A DNA stretch of 64,000 bases from Thalassolituus alkanivorans (GTDB taxonomy: Bacteria; Pseudomonadota; Gammaproteobacteria; Pseudomonadales; Oceanobacteraceae). The stretch spans positions 62,001 through 126,000 of the forward strand of contig NZ_JAJAEL010000011.1 of NCBI RefSeq assembly GCF_020447205.1, written 5' to 3'. The position numbers were made by a program, and so were the translations under genes. Positions 18,285 to 26,230 of this stretch are shown here, piece after piece. Numbering within the stretch: the stretch's first letter is position 1; every line of letters starts with the position of its first letter. Under the pieces are notes generated by a model. That model had not been told where the DNA came from. It made no database searches and was given only the letters and a program-made list of their open reading frames with translations.

Positions 18285-18316
18285 AAAGCCGCCACTCATT
18301 GCTGAGCAGCGGCTTT
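18285..18316 (+). terminator. Orphan terminator-like hairpin
   Basis: AAAGCCGC pairs with GCGGCTTT around 16 bases that contain a smaller GCTGAGCAGC hairpin. A short T-rich run follows on the plus strand. No plus-strand gene ends here, so it may belong to the repeat cluster. Confidence 0.35.
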
Positions 18317-18380
18317 CTTTACAGGCCATTTGGTGGGCAGTGCCCACCCTACATATCAGAGTGAATGTGCGGCTGATTCC

Positions 18381-18543
18381 GTCGCGGATAAAATCCGCTC
18401 CCACAATTCGGCGTTTGTTTTATATCCGGCGTTGCGGCTGAATTCATGCACCTGCTCAATCGAGCGCTATCGCGGGCATGGCCCGCTCCTACAATTCGGT
18501 GTTTGGTTTATATCCGGCGTTGCGGCTGAATGTATGCGCCTGC
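18381..18543. repeat. Tandem REP-like units, 88-bp period
   Basis: Two units each begin with a short GC palindrome (GCGGAT-AAA-ATCCGC at 18384-18398; GCGGGC-ATG-GCCCGC at 18472-18486) and continue with GCTCCYACAATTCGGYGTTTG, then TATATCCGGCGTTGCGGCTGA and a common end at CCTGC. The 59-bp tails (18397-18455, 18485-18543) are nearly identical while the palindrome arms differ but still pair. The arrangement is like Pseudomonas REP elements, which RAYT transposases mobilise; none is in this window. Confidence 0.8.
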
Positions 18544-18576
18544 AGAACGCCGGTTTGAATAATACTGCGCCGGTAC

Positions 18577-18779
18577 GCCCCGGCATGGATACCGGGCGAG
18601 CGAATAGGGCCATGGATGGCCCATTATTCGCGTTACCGAGATCGCAGAATTATTCAGAGCGGATTAAGTCCTGCACAGCGCGAAGCAGGCCGATTGTGTG
18701 CTCCTGCACAATCTGCATTTCCGCCATCCATGGCGGTCAGGAGTAAGCGCCCGACCGGCGTGAGGGGTAAGACCCCTCA
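18577..18779. repeat. Hairpin array, copy B (inverted)
   Basis: Read on the minus strand, this repeats the order of copy A: a GGGGT/ACCCC hairpin (18761-18779), a linker with CTTCGCGCTGTGCAGG, CTCGGTAACGCGAATA leading into a hairpin centred on GGGCCATCCATGGCCC (18600-18631), then CCCGGTATCCATGCCGGG (18579-18596) and GCGTACCGGC. It has two extra hairpins, CCGCCATCCATGGCGG (18721-18736) and GATTGTG/CACAATC (18692-18713). Stems differ from copy A in ways that keep pairing. Confidence 0.75.
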
Positions 18780-18860
18780 AAGAGGTCATAGGGCCGGGCG
18801 GCAGCCAAAAAGCCAGCCCGCGCAGCGGCTACAACTCTGAACACAACGCCTTTCAACACC

Positions 18861-18887
18861 AACAAAAACGGCTGCCGAAGCAGCCGT
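18861..18887 (-). terminator. Rho-independent terminator of ffh
   Basis: On the minus strand ACGGCTGC pairs with GCAGCCGT across a TTCG tetraloop and is followed by TTTTTGTT, about 70 bp after the ffh stop. Confidence 0.85.
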
Positions 18888-18958
18888 CTTATATCCTCTC
18901 AGGCGGCAGGCACACTACGCAGAGCGTAGTAGCGAGCCTGTCAGCACCTTACCGGCAC

Positions 18959-20383
18959 TCAACGCATCGGCGGCATACCACCACCGAACGGACCACCGCC
19001 ACCCATCGGACCACCGCCACCCATCGGGCCGCCTGGTCCACCCATACCGCCCATGGCACGCATCATTTTGCGCATGCCGCCTTTGGCGGTCACTTTTTTC
19101 ATCATTTTCTGCATCTGTGAATGCTGTTTCAGTACGCGGTTAACATCCTGAATCTGGGTGCCGGAACCGGCGGCAATACGCTTTTTACGCGAGCCGTTGA
19201 TTTTGTCCGGAAAACGGCGCTCTTCACGGGTCATGGAATAGATAATGGATTCCATTTGTTTGAAGGACTTTTCTGCCGCATCGGTCTGCTTGGCCATCTG
19301 CCCCATATTGCCCATGCCCGGTAATTTATCGAGCATGGAGGTCAGGCCGCCCATGTTTTTCATCTGCTGAATCTGGTCGAGGAAATCTTCCAAATCAAAG
19401 CCTTTACCGGTTTTGATCTTTTTCGCCAGTTTTTCGGCTTTCTGTTTATCGATGGTACGTTCGGCTTCTTCCACCAAAGTGAGGATGTCACCCAGGTCGA
19501 GAATACGGGAGGCGACACGATCCGGATGGAAAGGCTCCAGCGCATCGGTTTTCTCGCCCATACCCATAAACTTGATCGGCTTACCGGTAATATGACGCAC
19601 CGACAGCGCAGCACCACCACGGGCATCACCGTCAGCCTTGGTCAGAATCACACCGGTTAACGGCAGCGCTTCGTTAAAGGCTTTGGCGGTATTGGCAGCA
19701 TCCTGACCGGTCATGGCGTCAACCACGAACAGGGTCTCCACCGGATTAATACCGGCGTGCAGCGCCTTGATTTCGGCCATCATTTCTTCGTCAACGGCGA
19801 GACGACCAGCGGTATCCACCAGCAGCACATCGGCATGGGCACGCTTGGCGGCATCGATAGCACCGCGGGCAATATCCAGCGGTTTCTGATCCGGTGACGA
19901 CGGATGGAACAAGGCACCGACATCGTTGGCCAGGGTTTCCAGCTGTTTGATCGCTGCCGGACGGTAAACGTCGGCAGAAACCACCATCACCTTTTTCTTT
20001 TCGCGCTCAGCCAAAAATTTGGCCAGCTTGCCCACGGTGGTGGTTTTACCGGCACCCTGCAGACCCGCCATCAGCACGATTGCTGGCGGCTGAACCGACA
20101 AATTCAGCTTTTCGTTGGCATCGCCCATGACCTTCTGTAATTCGTCATGAACAATTTTCAGGAACACCTGGCCCGGATTCAGGCTCTTAAGCACCTCGGT
20201 GCCGATGGCGCGCTCTTTTACCTGTTCGGTAAAGGCTTTTACCACCGGCAACGCCACGTCGGCTTCCAGCAGCGCCATACGCACTTCGCGTACGGTGCTT
20301 TTAATATTTTCTTCCGTCAGCTTGGCCTGGCCGGTAATGCTTTTAAGGGCATTCCCCAGGCGGTCGGTAAGGCTCTCAAACAT
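18959..20383 (-). CDS. ffh: Signal recognition particle GTPase Ffh (SRP54)
   Basis: 474 residues from ATG 20383 (MFESLTDRLGNALKSITGQ); a longer in-frame start exists but only adds a non-conserved head. It has an N helical domain, then a G domain with GLQGAGKTTTVGKLA, DVYRPAAIKQL, DTAGR and TKADGDARGG, then a Met-rich M domain that binds 4.5S RNA and signal sequences, with the RKKRIAAGSGT RNA-contact motif. The tail is Gly/Met-rich (GGPGGPMGGGGPMG), as in many proteobacteria. With FtsY it delivers ribosomes making membrane proteins to SecYEG. A ypjD-like gene is divergent, the usual neighbour in this group. Confidence 0.97.
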   Translation of the reverse strand: MFESLTDRLGNALKSITGQAKLTEENIKSTVREVRMALLEADVALPVVKAFTEQVKERAIGTEVLKSLNPGQVFLKIVHDELQKVMGDANEKLNLSVQPPAIVLMAGLQGAGKTTTVGKLAKFLAEREKKKVMVVSADVYRPAAIKQLETLANDVGALFHPSSPDQKPLDIARGAIDAAKRAHADVLLVDTAGRLAVDEEMMAEIKALHAGINPVETLFVVDAMTGQDAANTAKAFNEALPLTGVILTKADGDARGGAALSVRHITGKPIKFMGMGEKTDALEPFHPDRVASRILDLGDILTLVEEAERTIDKQKAEKLAKKIKTGKGFDLEDFLDQIQQMKNMGGLTSMLDKLPGMGNMGQMAKQTDAAEKSFKQMESIIYSMTREERRFPDKINGSRKKRIAAGSGTQIQDVNRVLKQHSQMQKMMKKVTAKGGMRKMMRAMGGMGGPGGPMGGGGPMGGGGPFGGGMPPMR

Positions 20384-20554
20384 CGCGATGACTCGTACCC
20401 AGATACAAAACAGCCGGCAGTATACCCCGGCAAAGCGCAGGCCCCAAACTCCGTACCTGCCGGCACAGACGGATTCTGCCGGATACGGTGACACAGTACT
20501 CTTTTACCCGTTTGCGGCATGTGCGAAACTGCCGCCCTCTGAAGAGGATTTTTC

Positions 20555-21352
20555 ATGTCAGGATTAGTATTGGCGCTGCCCGCCGCCGGGTTTTATCTGT
20601 TTGCCGCATGGCGCCAGTGGCAGACCGTCAGCGGACAGAAAACCGCCAACCGCATGCCGGTGCTGATGAGCACCATGATCGCTGCCCTGCTGCATCTGGG
20701 CTATATAGGCATGGATATGCTGGGACGCGAACACATTAACTTCGCCATGTTCGAAGTCGGCTCACTGATCTGCTGGGTCATCACCCTGCTGCTGCTGTTC
20801 TCCGGCTGGAAGAAACCGGTCGACAACCTGTTTATCGGCCTGCTGCCAATGGCCGCCGTGATTCTGCTGCTGGCGGCGGTTTCCGGTCAGCAGATGCCAC
20901 TTGAGCATCTGAGTTATGGCCTGGCCTGGCATATTCTGCTGTCGATACTGGCCTATTCCGTCTTTACCATCGCCGCGGTGCAGTCGGTGTTGTTGTATCT
21001 GCAGGATCTGGCTTTGAAAAAACGCCAGACACGGGGACTGGTACAGGCGCTGCCGCCACTGCAAACCATGGATTTACTGCTGTTTGAAATGGTCTGGCTG
21101 GGCATGATCCTGCTGACCGCCGCTTTTGCCATCGGCTGGCCTTATGTGTTCGATCTGAAAGCCCAGCATCTGCTGCATAAAGTGGTGTTCGCCAGCCTCG
21201 GCTGGATCGTGTTCGCTATTTTACTGGTTGGCCGCTACCGTTTTGGCTGGCGTGGCGTGATTGCCAGCCGCTGGACCCTGATAGGTACAGGCTTTCTGGT
21301 GCTGTCGTATTTCGGCACCAAGTTTGTGCTGGAAATGGTGTTGCAGCGCTGA
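20555..21352 (+). CDS. YpjD/CcsA-like inner-membrane protein
   Basis: 265 residues with eight likely membrane helices. It has the cytochrome c assembly (CcsA/CcmC) family shape, including the C-terminal LHKVVFASLGWIVFAILLVGRYRFGWRG region and conserved membrane histidines (LSYGLAWHILLS). The YpjD branch is regularly divergent from ffh in gammaproteobacteria. It is not next to other cytochrome maturation genes, and a haem role here is unproven. The yfjD/corB-like gene follows on the same strand, but a hairpin and a separate promoter lie between them. Confidence 0.85.
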   Translation: MSGLVLALPAAGFYLFAAWRQWQTVSGQKTANRMPVLMSTMIAALLHLGYIGMDMLGREHINFAMFEVGSLICWVITLLLLFSGWKKPVDNLFIGLLPMAAVILLLAAVSGQQMPLEHLSYGLAWHILLSILAYSVFTIAAVQSVLLYLQDLALKKRQTRGLVQALPPLQTMDLLLFEMVWLGMILLTAAFAIGWPYVFDLKAQHLLHKVVFASLGWIVFAILLVGRYRFGWRGVIASRWTLIGTGFLVLSYFGTKFVLEMVLQR

Positions 21353-21364
21353 TTCAGCCGCTTT

Positions 21365-21390
21365 CTGCGCCAGCAAGCCTGCTGGCGCAG
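21365..21390 (+). terminator. Hairpin after the ypjD-like gene
   Basis: CTGCGCCAGC pairs with GCTGGCGCAG around six bases, 12 bp after the stop codon. There is no T tract; the next promoter begins immediately after. Confidence 0.55.
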
Positions 21391-21418
21391 TTGACAGCCC
21401 AACATCCGCCCCTATGAT
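21391..21418 (+). promoter_or_regulatory. Sigma-70 promoter of the yfjD/corB-like gene
   Basis: TTGACA (21391-21396) and TATGAT (21413-21418) are separated by 16 bp, with the TTG start codon 32 bp downstream. Confidence 0.7.
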
Positions 21419-21449
21419 GGCGGGATCTTAATGTTAAAAGGATCCCGTC

Positions 21450-22736
21450 TTGAGTGACGTTCCCTTAAGTGTGCTCTTCGGCATACTGGTTCTGTTAATC
21501 ATCTTATCTGGATTTTTCTCAAGTTCCGAAACCGGCATGATGTCGCTTAACCGTTACCGGTTACGCCATCTGGCCAAAAGTAAGCATAAGGGGGCATTGC
21601 GTGCCACCAAACTGCTGGAAAAGCCCGATCGTCTGATTGGTACCATCCTTACCGGTAATAACCTGGTCAACTTTGCCGCCGCCGCTCTGGCAACCATCAT
21701 CAGCCAGCGCCTGTGGCCGGATAACCCCGATCTCGCCGTCTTTGTTAACACCATTCTGTTTACTCTGGTGGTGCTGATCTTTGCCGAGCTGACGCCAAAA
21801 ACCCTCGCCGCCATCGCGCCGGAAAAAATTGCCTTTCCTGCCTCGCGCGCATTGCTGGCGATTCAGTGGCTGCTACAGCCTTTTGTCTGGTTTGTAAACA
21901 CCATTGCCAACGCCCTGCTGCGTCTGGTTCGGGTGGATGTCAACAACACCACGCCGGATAACCTCAGTACCGAAGAGTTGCGCACCATCGTGCGCGAAGC
22001 CGGCTCGATGATTCCCAAGCGTCACCAGCATATGCTGATCAGTATTCTTGATCTGGAGAAGATGACGGTAAACGACATCATGGTGCCGCGTACCGAACTG
22101 GTGGGCATCGATCTCAACGATGACCTCGACACCGTGCTGCAACAGCTGCGCACCACCCAGCACACCCGTTTGCCGGTGTTTCGTGGTGATATCAACAATG
22201 TGGTTGGCATCCTGCACACCCGTAATATCAGCCGCTTTTTAACCTCCGGCGAATTCCTCAAAGAAGATCTGGAAAAAATCTGCCGCGAACCTTACTTCAT
22301 TCCGGAGAGTACACCGCTGCATACCCAGCTGTTTAACTTCCAGAAAAACAAACGCCGTATTGCTCTGGTGGTGGATGAATATGGTGACGTGCAGGGTATC
22401 TGTACACTGGAAGATATTCTTGAGGAGATTGTCGGTGAATTTACCACCGACGTGGTCTCCGCCGCCTCGCCGGACGTACATCCGCAGGAAGACGGCAGCT
22501 ATATCGTCGATGGTGCTGCCTATGTGCGCGATGTGAATAAAGCGCTGAAATGGGATCTGCCGACCGATGGCCCGAAAACCATCAGCGGCCTGATTGTCGA
22601 AATTCTCGAGCATATTCCCGATGCGCCGGTCTGCCTGCGCATTGGTTATTACCGCGTAGAAATTCTGCAGATCAAAGACAACACCATCCGCGCCGCCAAA
22701 ATGACCACCGACCGCAAGATCAAGCTGCCGGATTAA
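21450..22736 (+). CDS. yfjD: CNNM/CorB-type transporter with CBS and CorC domains
   Basis: 428 residues from TTG 21450, preceded by AAAGGAT. The N-terminal DUF21 (CNNM) membrane domain has about four helices (ILSGFFSSSETGMMSLNRYRLRHLAK is characteristic). It is followed by a CBS pair (ILDLEKMTVNDIMVPRTELVGID; VVDEYGDVQGICTLEDILEEIVGEF) and a C-terminal CorC/HlyC domain. The order and length fit E. coli YfjD. CNNM proteins move or control Mg2+; the old haemolysin label has no support. A single-gene unit with its own promoter and terminator. Confidence 0.93.
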   Translation: MSDVPLSVLFGILVLLIILSGFFSSSETGMMSLNRYRLRHLAKSKHKGALRATKLLEKPDRLIGTILTGNNLVNFAAAALATIISQRLWPDNPDLAVFVNTILFTLVVLIFAELTPKTLAAIAPEKIAFPASRALLAIQWLLQPFVWFVNTIANALLRLVRVDVNNTTPDNLSTEELRTIVREAGSMIPKRHQHMLISILDLEKMTVNDIMVPRTELVGIDLNDDLDTVLQQLRTTQHTRLPVFRGDINNVVGILHTRNISRFLTSGEFLKEDLEKICREPYFIPESTPLHTQLFNFQKNKRRIALVVDEYGDVQGICTLEDILEEIVGEFTTDVVSAASPDVHPQEDGSYIVDGAAYVRDVNKALKWDLPTDGPKTISGLIVEILEHIPDAPVCLRIGYYRVEILQIKDNTIRAAKMTTDRKIKLPD

Positions 22737-22746
22737 GGCTTACCAG

Positions 22747-22775
22747 CAGGCTGACGACTGCACGTCAGCCTGTTT
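22747..22775 (+). terminator. Terminator after yfjD
   Basis: CAGGCTGACG pairs with CGTCAGCCTG around six bases and runs into TTT. Confidence 0.65.
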
Positions 22776-22864
22776 CGTACTTCAGTTATTCCCCCTTCCG
22801 GATACTCCTGCACACAGTGCAAACACTCTGTTGCAAAAAAGCAGTATGTTCATTGCTGCCCGAA

Positions 22865-22881
22865 ATATACGAAACGTATAT
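22865..22881. promoter_or_regulatory. Probable operator of the ParD-like/map pair
   Basis: ATATACG-AAA-CGTATAT is a perfect 7-bp dyad 31 bp before the ParD-like start, in an AT-rich promoter-like stretch. Its form suits a ribbon-helix-helix repressor such as the encoded ParD-like protein. Confidence 0.55.
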
Positions 22882-22911
22882 ACTTCGTGTAATTCAACCG
22901 GGAGCCTGCTG

Positions 22912-23124
22912 ATGGGTATTGTTAAAATTTCTGACGATCTGCACGAAGAGATCCGTGACGCCAGCGCTTCTATGTCGCGCTCCATTAATGCCCAGGCCGA
23001 ATTCTGGATCAAAATCGGCATGCTGGCCGAATTCTATCCTGACCTCACTTACCCACAGCTGACACGCAAACTGCTGAGCAGTAAAGAACTGCCACTGAAG
23101 GAGTTACTGCAACATGCTGGTTAA
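22912..23124 (+). CDS. ParD-like protein (small antitoxin-type regulator)
   Basis: 70 residues from ATG 22912 with GGGAG upstream (MGIVKISDDLHEEIRDASASMSRSINAQAEFWIKIG). It matches the ParD_like family, with a ribbon-helix-helix style N-terminus and the SRSINAQAEFW helix. In classical systems a ParD antitoxin is paired with a ParE toxin; here the following gene, overlapping by 11 bp, encodes a methionine aminopeptidase, and no toxin gene is present. The product may be a repressor of its own unit, using the dyad at 22865-22881. Confidence 0.85.
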   Translation: MGIVKISDDLHEEIRDASASMSRSINAQAEFWIKIGMLAEFYPDLTYPQLTRKLLSSKELPLKELLQHAG

Positions 23125-23893
23125 AATCAAAACCGCGGAAGAGCTGGCACTGATGCGTGAATCAGGACGCTTGCTGGCGCAGGTGTTTGCCATGCTTGAT
23201 GACTACGTCAAAGCCGGTATCAGCACCATGGATATCAACAACCGGGTCGAAGACTTTATCGTCAACGATCTGCAGGCGCGACCGGCCAGCAAGGGGCAGT
23301 ACGATTTTCCCTATGTGCTGAATCCATCGGTGAATCATGTGGTTTGCCACGGCATGCCCAAAGCCAGCCAGCTGCTGCGCAACGGTGATATTGTCAATCT
23401 CGATATCACCCTGGAAAAAAACGGTTTTATTGCCGATTCCAGCAAAATGTACTGCGTCGGCCAGATTAACCCACAGGCCCGGCGTCTGGTCGATACCACC
23501 TATCAGGCGATGTGGGCCGGCATTCGTCAGGTACGCCCCGGCGCCCGTCTCGGCGATATAGGCCAGGCCATTCAACAGGTTGCCGAACGCGCAGGCTTCA
23601 GCGTAGTACGCGAATATACCGGCCACGGTATTGGCCGCGAAATGCACGAAGAACCGCAGGTACTGCACTACGGTAAAGCCGGCAGTGGCGTGAAGCTGGA
23701 AGAAGGTATGACCTTCACCATCGAACCCATGATCAATCAGGGCGATCACCGTTTAAAACATATGAAAGACGGCTGGACGGTCATTACCCGCGACAAAAAA
23801 CTGTCGGCTCAGTGGGAACACACCATCGCTGTTACGGCGACAGGTTATGAAGTACTTACTCTGCGCGATGAAGAAAAAACCGCAGCGATTTAA
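23114..23893 (+). CDS. map: Type I methionine aminopeptidase
   Basis: A 259-residue metalloprotease that removes the initiator Met. All metal ligands are in place: the Asp pair in NLDITLEKNGFIADSSKMY, His in YTGHGIGREMHEEP, and the glutamates in FTIEPM and AQWEHT. Its start lies inside the ParD-like gene, so translation is coupled. It is not beside rpsB or secY, the usual places for the housekeeping copy, which hints at a second aminopeptidase with its own control. Confidence 0.93.
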   Translation: MLVKIKTAEELALMRESGRLLAQVFAMLDDYVKAGISTMDINNRVEDFIVNDLQARPASKGQYDFPYVLNPSVNHVVCHGMPKASQLLRNGDIVNLDITLEKNGFIADSSKMYCVGQINPQARRLVDTTYQAMWAGIRQVRPGARLGDIGQAIQQVAERAGFSVVREYTGHGIGREMHEEPQVLHYGKAGSGVKLEEGMTFTIEPMINQGDHRLKHMKDGWTVITRDKKLSAQWEHTIAVTATGYEVLTLRDEEKTAAI

Positions 23894-24004
23894 CCATCGC
23901 TGCGAACTGACCCTGATCATGCCAACCCATGGTTTTGCCCTTTATTCACCCGGCGGGCATGCTATATTGCGCCACTGACATCCTTGCCAGTTTTTGGAGC
24001 AAAC

Positions 24005-24652
24005 ATGCGTCGTATCACCCGCGAAGAGTATCCCATTGACACCCTGCAACGTATTGTCAATGGCGTCACCTTCTTCAAGGACCTGATTCACAGCGACCCG
24101 ACTCAGTTTGAATTACTGATGAGCGTGACTCAGTTTGTGACCGCCGATCAGGACGAAATCATCCTGCACCACGGCGATGACGCCAACGTGCTGTATTTTT
24201 TGCTGAAGGGTCAGCTTGCAGTGTTAGCCGATGATGACAGCGGTGAAGTGATCAACGAAATCAACGCCGGCGAAATGTTCGGCGTGATGGCCATGGTGCT
24301 GAACTTCAAACGTTCAGCCTCCATTAAAGTGAATGGCCGTACTGCCTTACTGGCCGGTATTGACTACCAGCACTTCAGCGACCTTGATGATTTCACCCTG
24401 TTTACGCTGCGCACCAAAATCAGTTTCTTCCGCATGCTGACCAACAATATCCGCTGGAATCTGGAGCGCAATAAAATGCAGCTGCCCGATCACCCGCTGG
24501 TTGGCAAAGTACGCACACTGCCCCTCTATACCGGCGAAAAAAACACCCTGGAAGAATTGCACGCCCTGCATCACCAGGCGCATGCCCTGTCCGAACTGCT
24601 GTGCGAATGGAATGATGCAATGAATGACGGCGGAGAATGGAAGGAGTACTGA
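24005..24652 (+). CDS. Cyclic-nucleotide-binding domain protein without output domain
   Basis: 215 residues from ATG 24005 (TGGAGC upstream). Residues ~30-130 form a CRP-like cNMP fold (DEIILHHGDDANVLYFLLKGQLAVL, INEINAGEMFGVMAMV). The family phosphate-binding Arg is not in its usual place (NFKRSASIKV is the nearest). The C-terminal part is helical and charged, with no recognisable helix-turn-helix, kinase or channel. It could be a regulatory subunit acting through protein contact. It stands alone; a strong hairpin follows. Confidence 0.8.
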   Translation: MRRITREEYPIDTLQRIVNGVTFFKDLIHSDPTQFELLMSVTQFVTADQDEIILHHGDDANVLYFLLKGQLAVLADDDSGEVINEINAGEMFGVMAMVLNFKRSASIKVNGRTALLAGIDYQHFSDLDDFTLFTLRTKISFFRMLTNNIRWNLERNKMQLPDHPLVGKVRTLPLYTGEKNTLEELHALHHQAHALSELLCEWNDAMNDGGEWKEY

Positions 24653-24717
24653 TACTCAGCGGTGGTACTCATTAATTTCTGGTACTGCACAGATTTCCTG
24701 CCCGCAACAGTCTGATC

Positions 24718-24745
24718 CGTGGCTGCACCAGAGTCTGCAGCCACG
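24718..24745. other. 10-bp perfect hairpin downstream of the cNMP gene
   Basis: CGTGGCTGCA pairs with TGCAGCCACG around eight bases. It is probably a transcript end or stabiliser; no T run follows. Confidence 0.5.
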
Positions 24746-24901
24746 CCATACCGGACACCACCGGCAATGCCCGGCTAAGGTCTTAATCCTGCGGTAAAAA
24801 AGCACTTTGCAGCGTTCTTTTACAGTCCTACAATGCCTGCGCTTTATGACCCATGTCTTTCCCTTCCGGACACTCCGTCCGGGCGACAACGAGGTTACCT
24901 G

Positions 24902-26155
24902 ATGCCCGATTTTTTGCCCTACCTGCTGATCGCACTGGCCTTTCTTGGTCTGCTCGCCGTTGTACTTGAAGAAGTTATCCACGTAAACAAAGCTCAGGTT
25001 GTACTGTTTTTAGGTGCACTGTCCTGGGTTCTGCTGTTTGCGTTTTCCTCAGACACCCACACCCATGAGCTGGTCCAGGAAGGATTGCAGGAAAATATCG
25101 GAGAAATTGCCAGCCTCTGGCTGTTCCTGCTGGCCGCTATGACCTTTGTTGCCTACCTCAACAAAAAAGGGCTGATTGAAAGTCTGATTTATCGTTTCCT
25201 GCCCAGGCAGGTATCCGAACGCAAACTGCTGATTATGGCTGGTCTGTTCAGCTTTGTATTTTCGTCGCTGGCCGACAACATTACGGCGACGTTAATTTCT
25301 GTTGCATTGATTCTATCGCTGAATTTATCCGCCGCTAAAACCCTGCGCTTTGCCACCGTGGTGGTGTTTGCAGTGAACTCTGGTGGTGTTGCCATGATCA
25401 CCGGTGACGTTACCACGCTGATGATTTTCCTCGCCGGTAAAGTCAGCATTACCAATTTACTGCTGTTATCACTGCCAGCCCTGACCGCAGTACTGCTACT
25501 CGCCGCCATGCTGTCCTGGTCGCTGCGTGATCATGCCATTATTCAGCATAAAGAAAACGATCTGGCGCGGGTCGATCTGGCCATCGCCGCTATTTTTATT
25601 CTGACTATTCTTGCCACGATTGCCGGCAATGTCATGTTTGATATTCCGCCTGTACTGAGCTTCCTGACTGGGCTGTCGGTAATGTTTCTGGTAGCCCGGG
25701 CTTACGGCGAAGATACTGAAAACCATCCGATCCTTAACTATATCCGCCAGATCGAGTTCGACACTTTGCTGTTCTTCCTCGGTATCCTGTTGATTGTCGG
25801 CTCACTGAAAGAAATCCATGCGCTCGACAGCTTTGTGGCGCTGTACCAGCATATGCCAGCCTGGGCCGCCAATTATCTGATGGGACTGCTGTCTGCCGTG
25901 ATTGATAACGTTCCGCTGACGGCCGCTCTGCTGAAAGCCGATGTAACGATGACGCTGCAGGAATGGATGGCACTGACCTATGCCGTCGGCGTAGGCGGTT
26001 CGTTGCTGATTATCGGTTCTGCCGCTGGCATTGTGGCCATGAGCAAAATTGATGAGCTGACTTTTGGCAGCTACCTGAAGTTTTTTATTGCTCTGATTAT
26101 CGCCTACAGCGTCGGCTATAGCAGTGTGCTGCTGCTTGGCCACTATGTACTTTAA
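24902..26155 (+). CDS. nhaD: NhaD-type Na+/H+ antiporter
   Basis: 417 residues from ATG 24902 (GAGG upstream); a longer frame upstream has no support. About 12 hydrophobic helices in the ion-transporter superfamily pattern are present. [18 protein letters not shown] and LLSAVIDNVPLTAALL carry the paired DN motifs of NhaD, and NSGGVAMITGDVTTLMIFL is equally typical. NhaD exports Na+ or Li+ for H+ and is common in marine and alkaline-tolerant gammaproteobacteria. It is the second Na+/H+ antiporter of the window, after the NhaC-like one, which fits a saline habitat. It ends at a strong terminator. Confidence 0.92.
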   Translation: MPDFLPYLLIALAFLGLLAVVLEEVIHVNKAQVVLFLGALSWVLLFAFSSDTHTHELVQEGLQENIGEIASLWLFLLAAMTFVAYLNKKGLIESLIYRFLPRQVSERKLLIMAGLFSFVFSSLADNITATLISVALILSLNLSAAKTLRFATVVVFAVNSGGVAMITGDVTTLMIFLAGKVSITNLLLLSLPALTAVLLLAAMLSWSLRDHAIIQHKENDLARVDLAIAAIFILTILATIAGNVMFDIPPVLSFLTGLSVMFLVARAYGEDTENHPILNYIRQIEFDTLLFFLGILLIVGSLKEIHALDSFVALYQHMPAWAANYLMGLLSAVIDNVPLTAALLKADVTMTLQEWMALTYAVGVGGSLLIIGSAAGIVAMSKIDELTFGSYLKFFIALIIAYSVGYSSVLLLGHYVL

Positions 26156-26175
26156 ACAGCCATTACAGACTGTAT

Positions 26176-26206
26176 AAAAAATGCCCGGTCTTTCCGGGCA
26201 TTTTTT
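26176..26206. terminator. Bidirectional terminator
   Basis: AAAAATGCCCGG pairs with CCGGGCATTTTT across a TCTTT loop between the convergent nhaD and GST genes. Confidence 0.92.
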
Positions 26207-26230
26207 ATTTAATCGGTTTACTGTCAGACA

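Larger units (their letters stand above)
18013..18958. other. Long repeat-rich intergenic region B
   Basis: This 946-bp stretch holds no credible gene. From left to right it contains an AT-rich promoter side for the lipoprotein gene, a terminator-like hairpin (18285-18316), a palindrome GGTGGGCA-G-TGCCCACC (18332-18348), an 88-bp-period tandem of REP-like units (18381-18543), the second hairpin array (18577-18779), and the ffh terminator (18861-18887). Confidence 0.75.

Noticed and set aside
18065-18840. Several open frames of 60-138 codons in intergenic region B
   Set aside because: They cover REP-like units and hairpins and show no protein-like character on either strand.
22912-23893. A classical ParDE toxin-antitoxin pair
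   Set aside because: The second gene is a complete methionine aminopeptidase with all metal ligands, not a ParE/RelE-type toxin.
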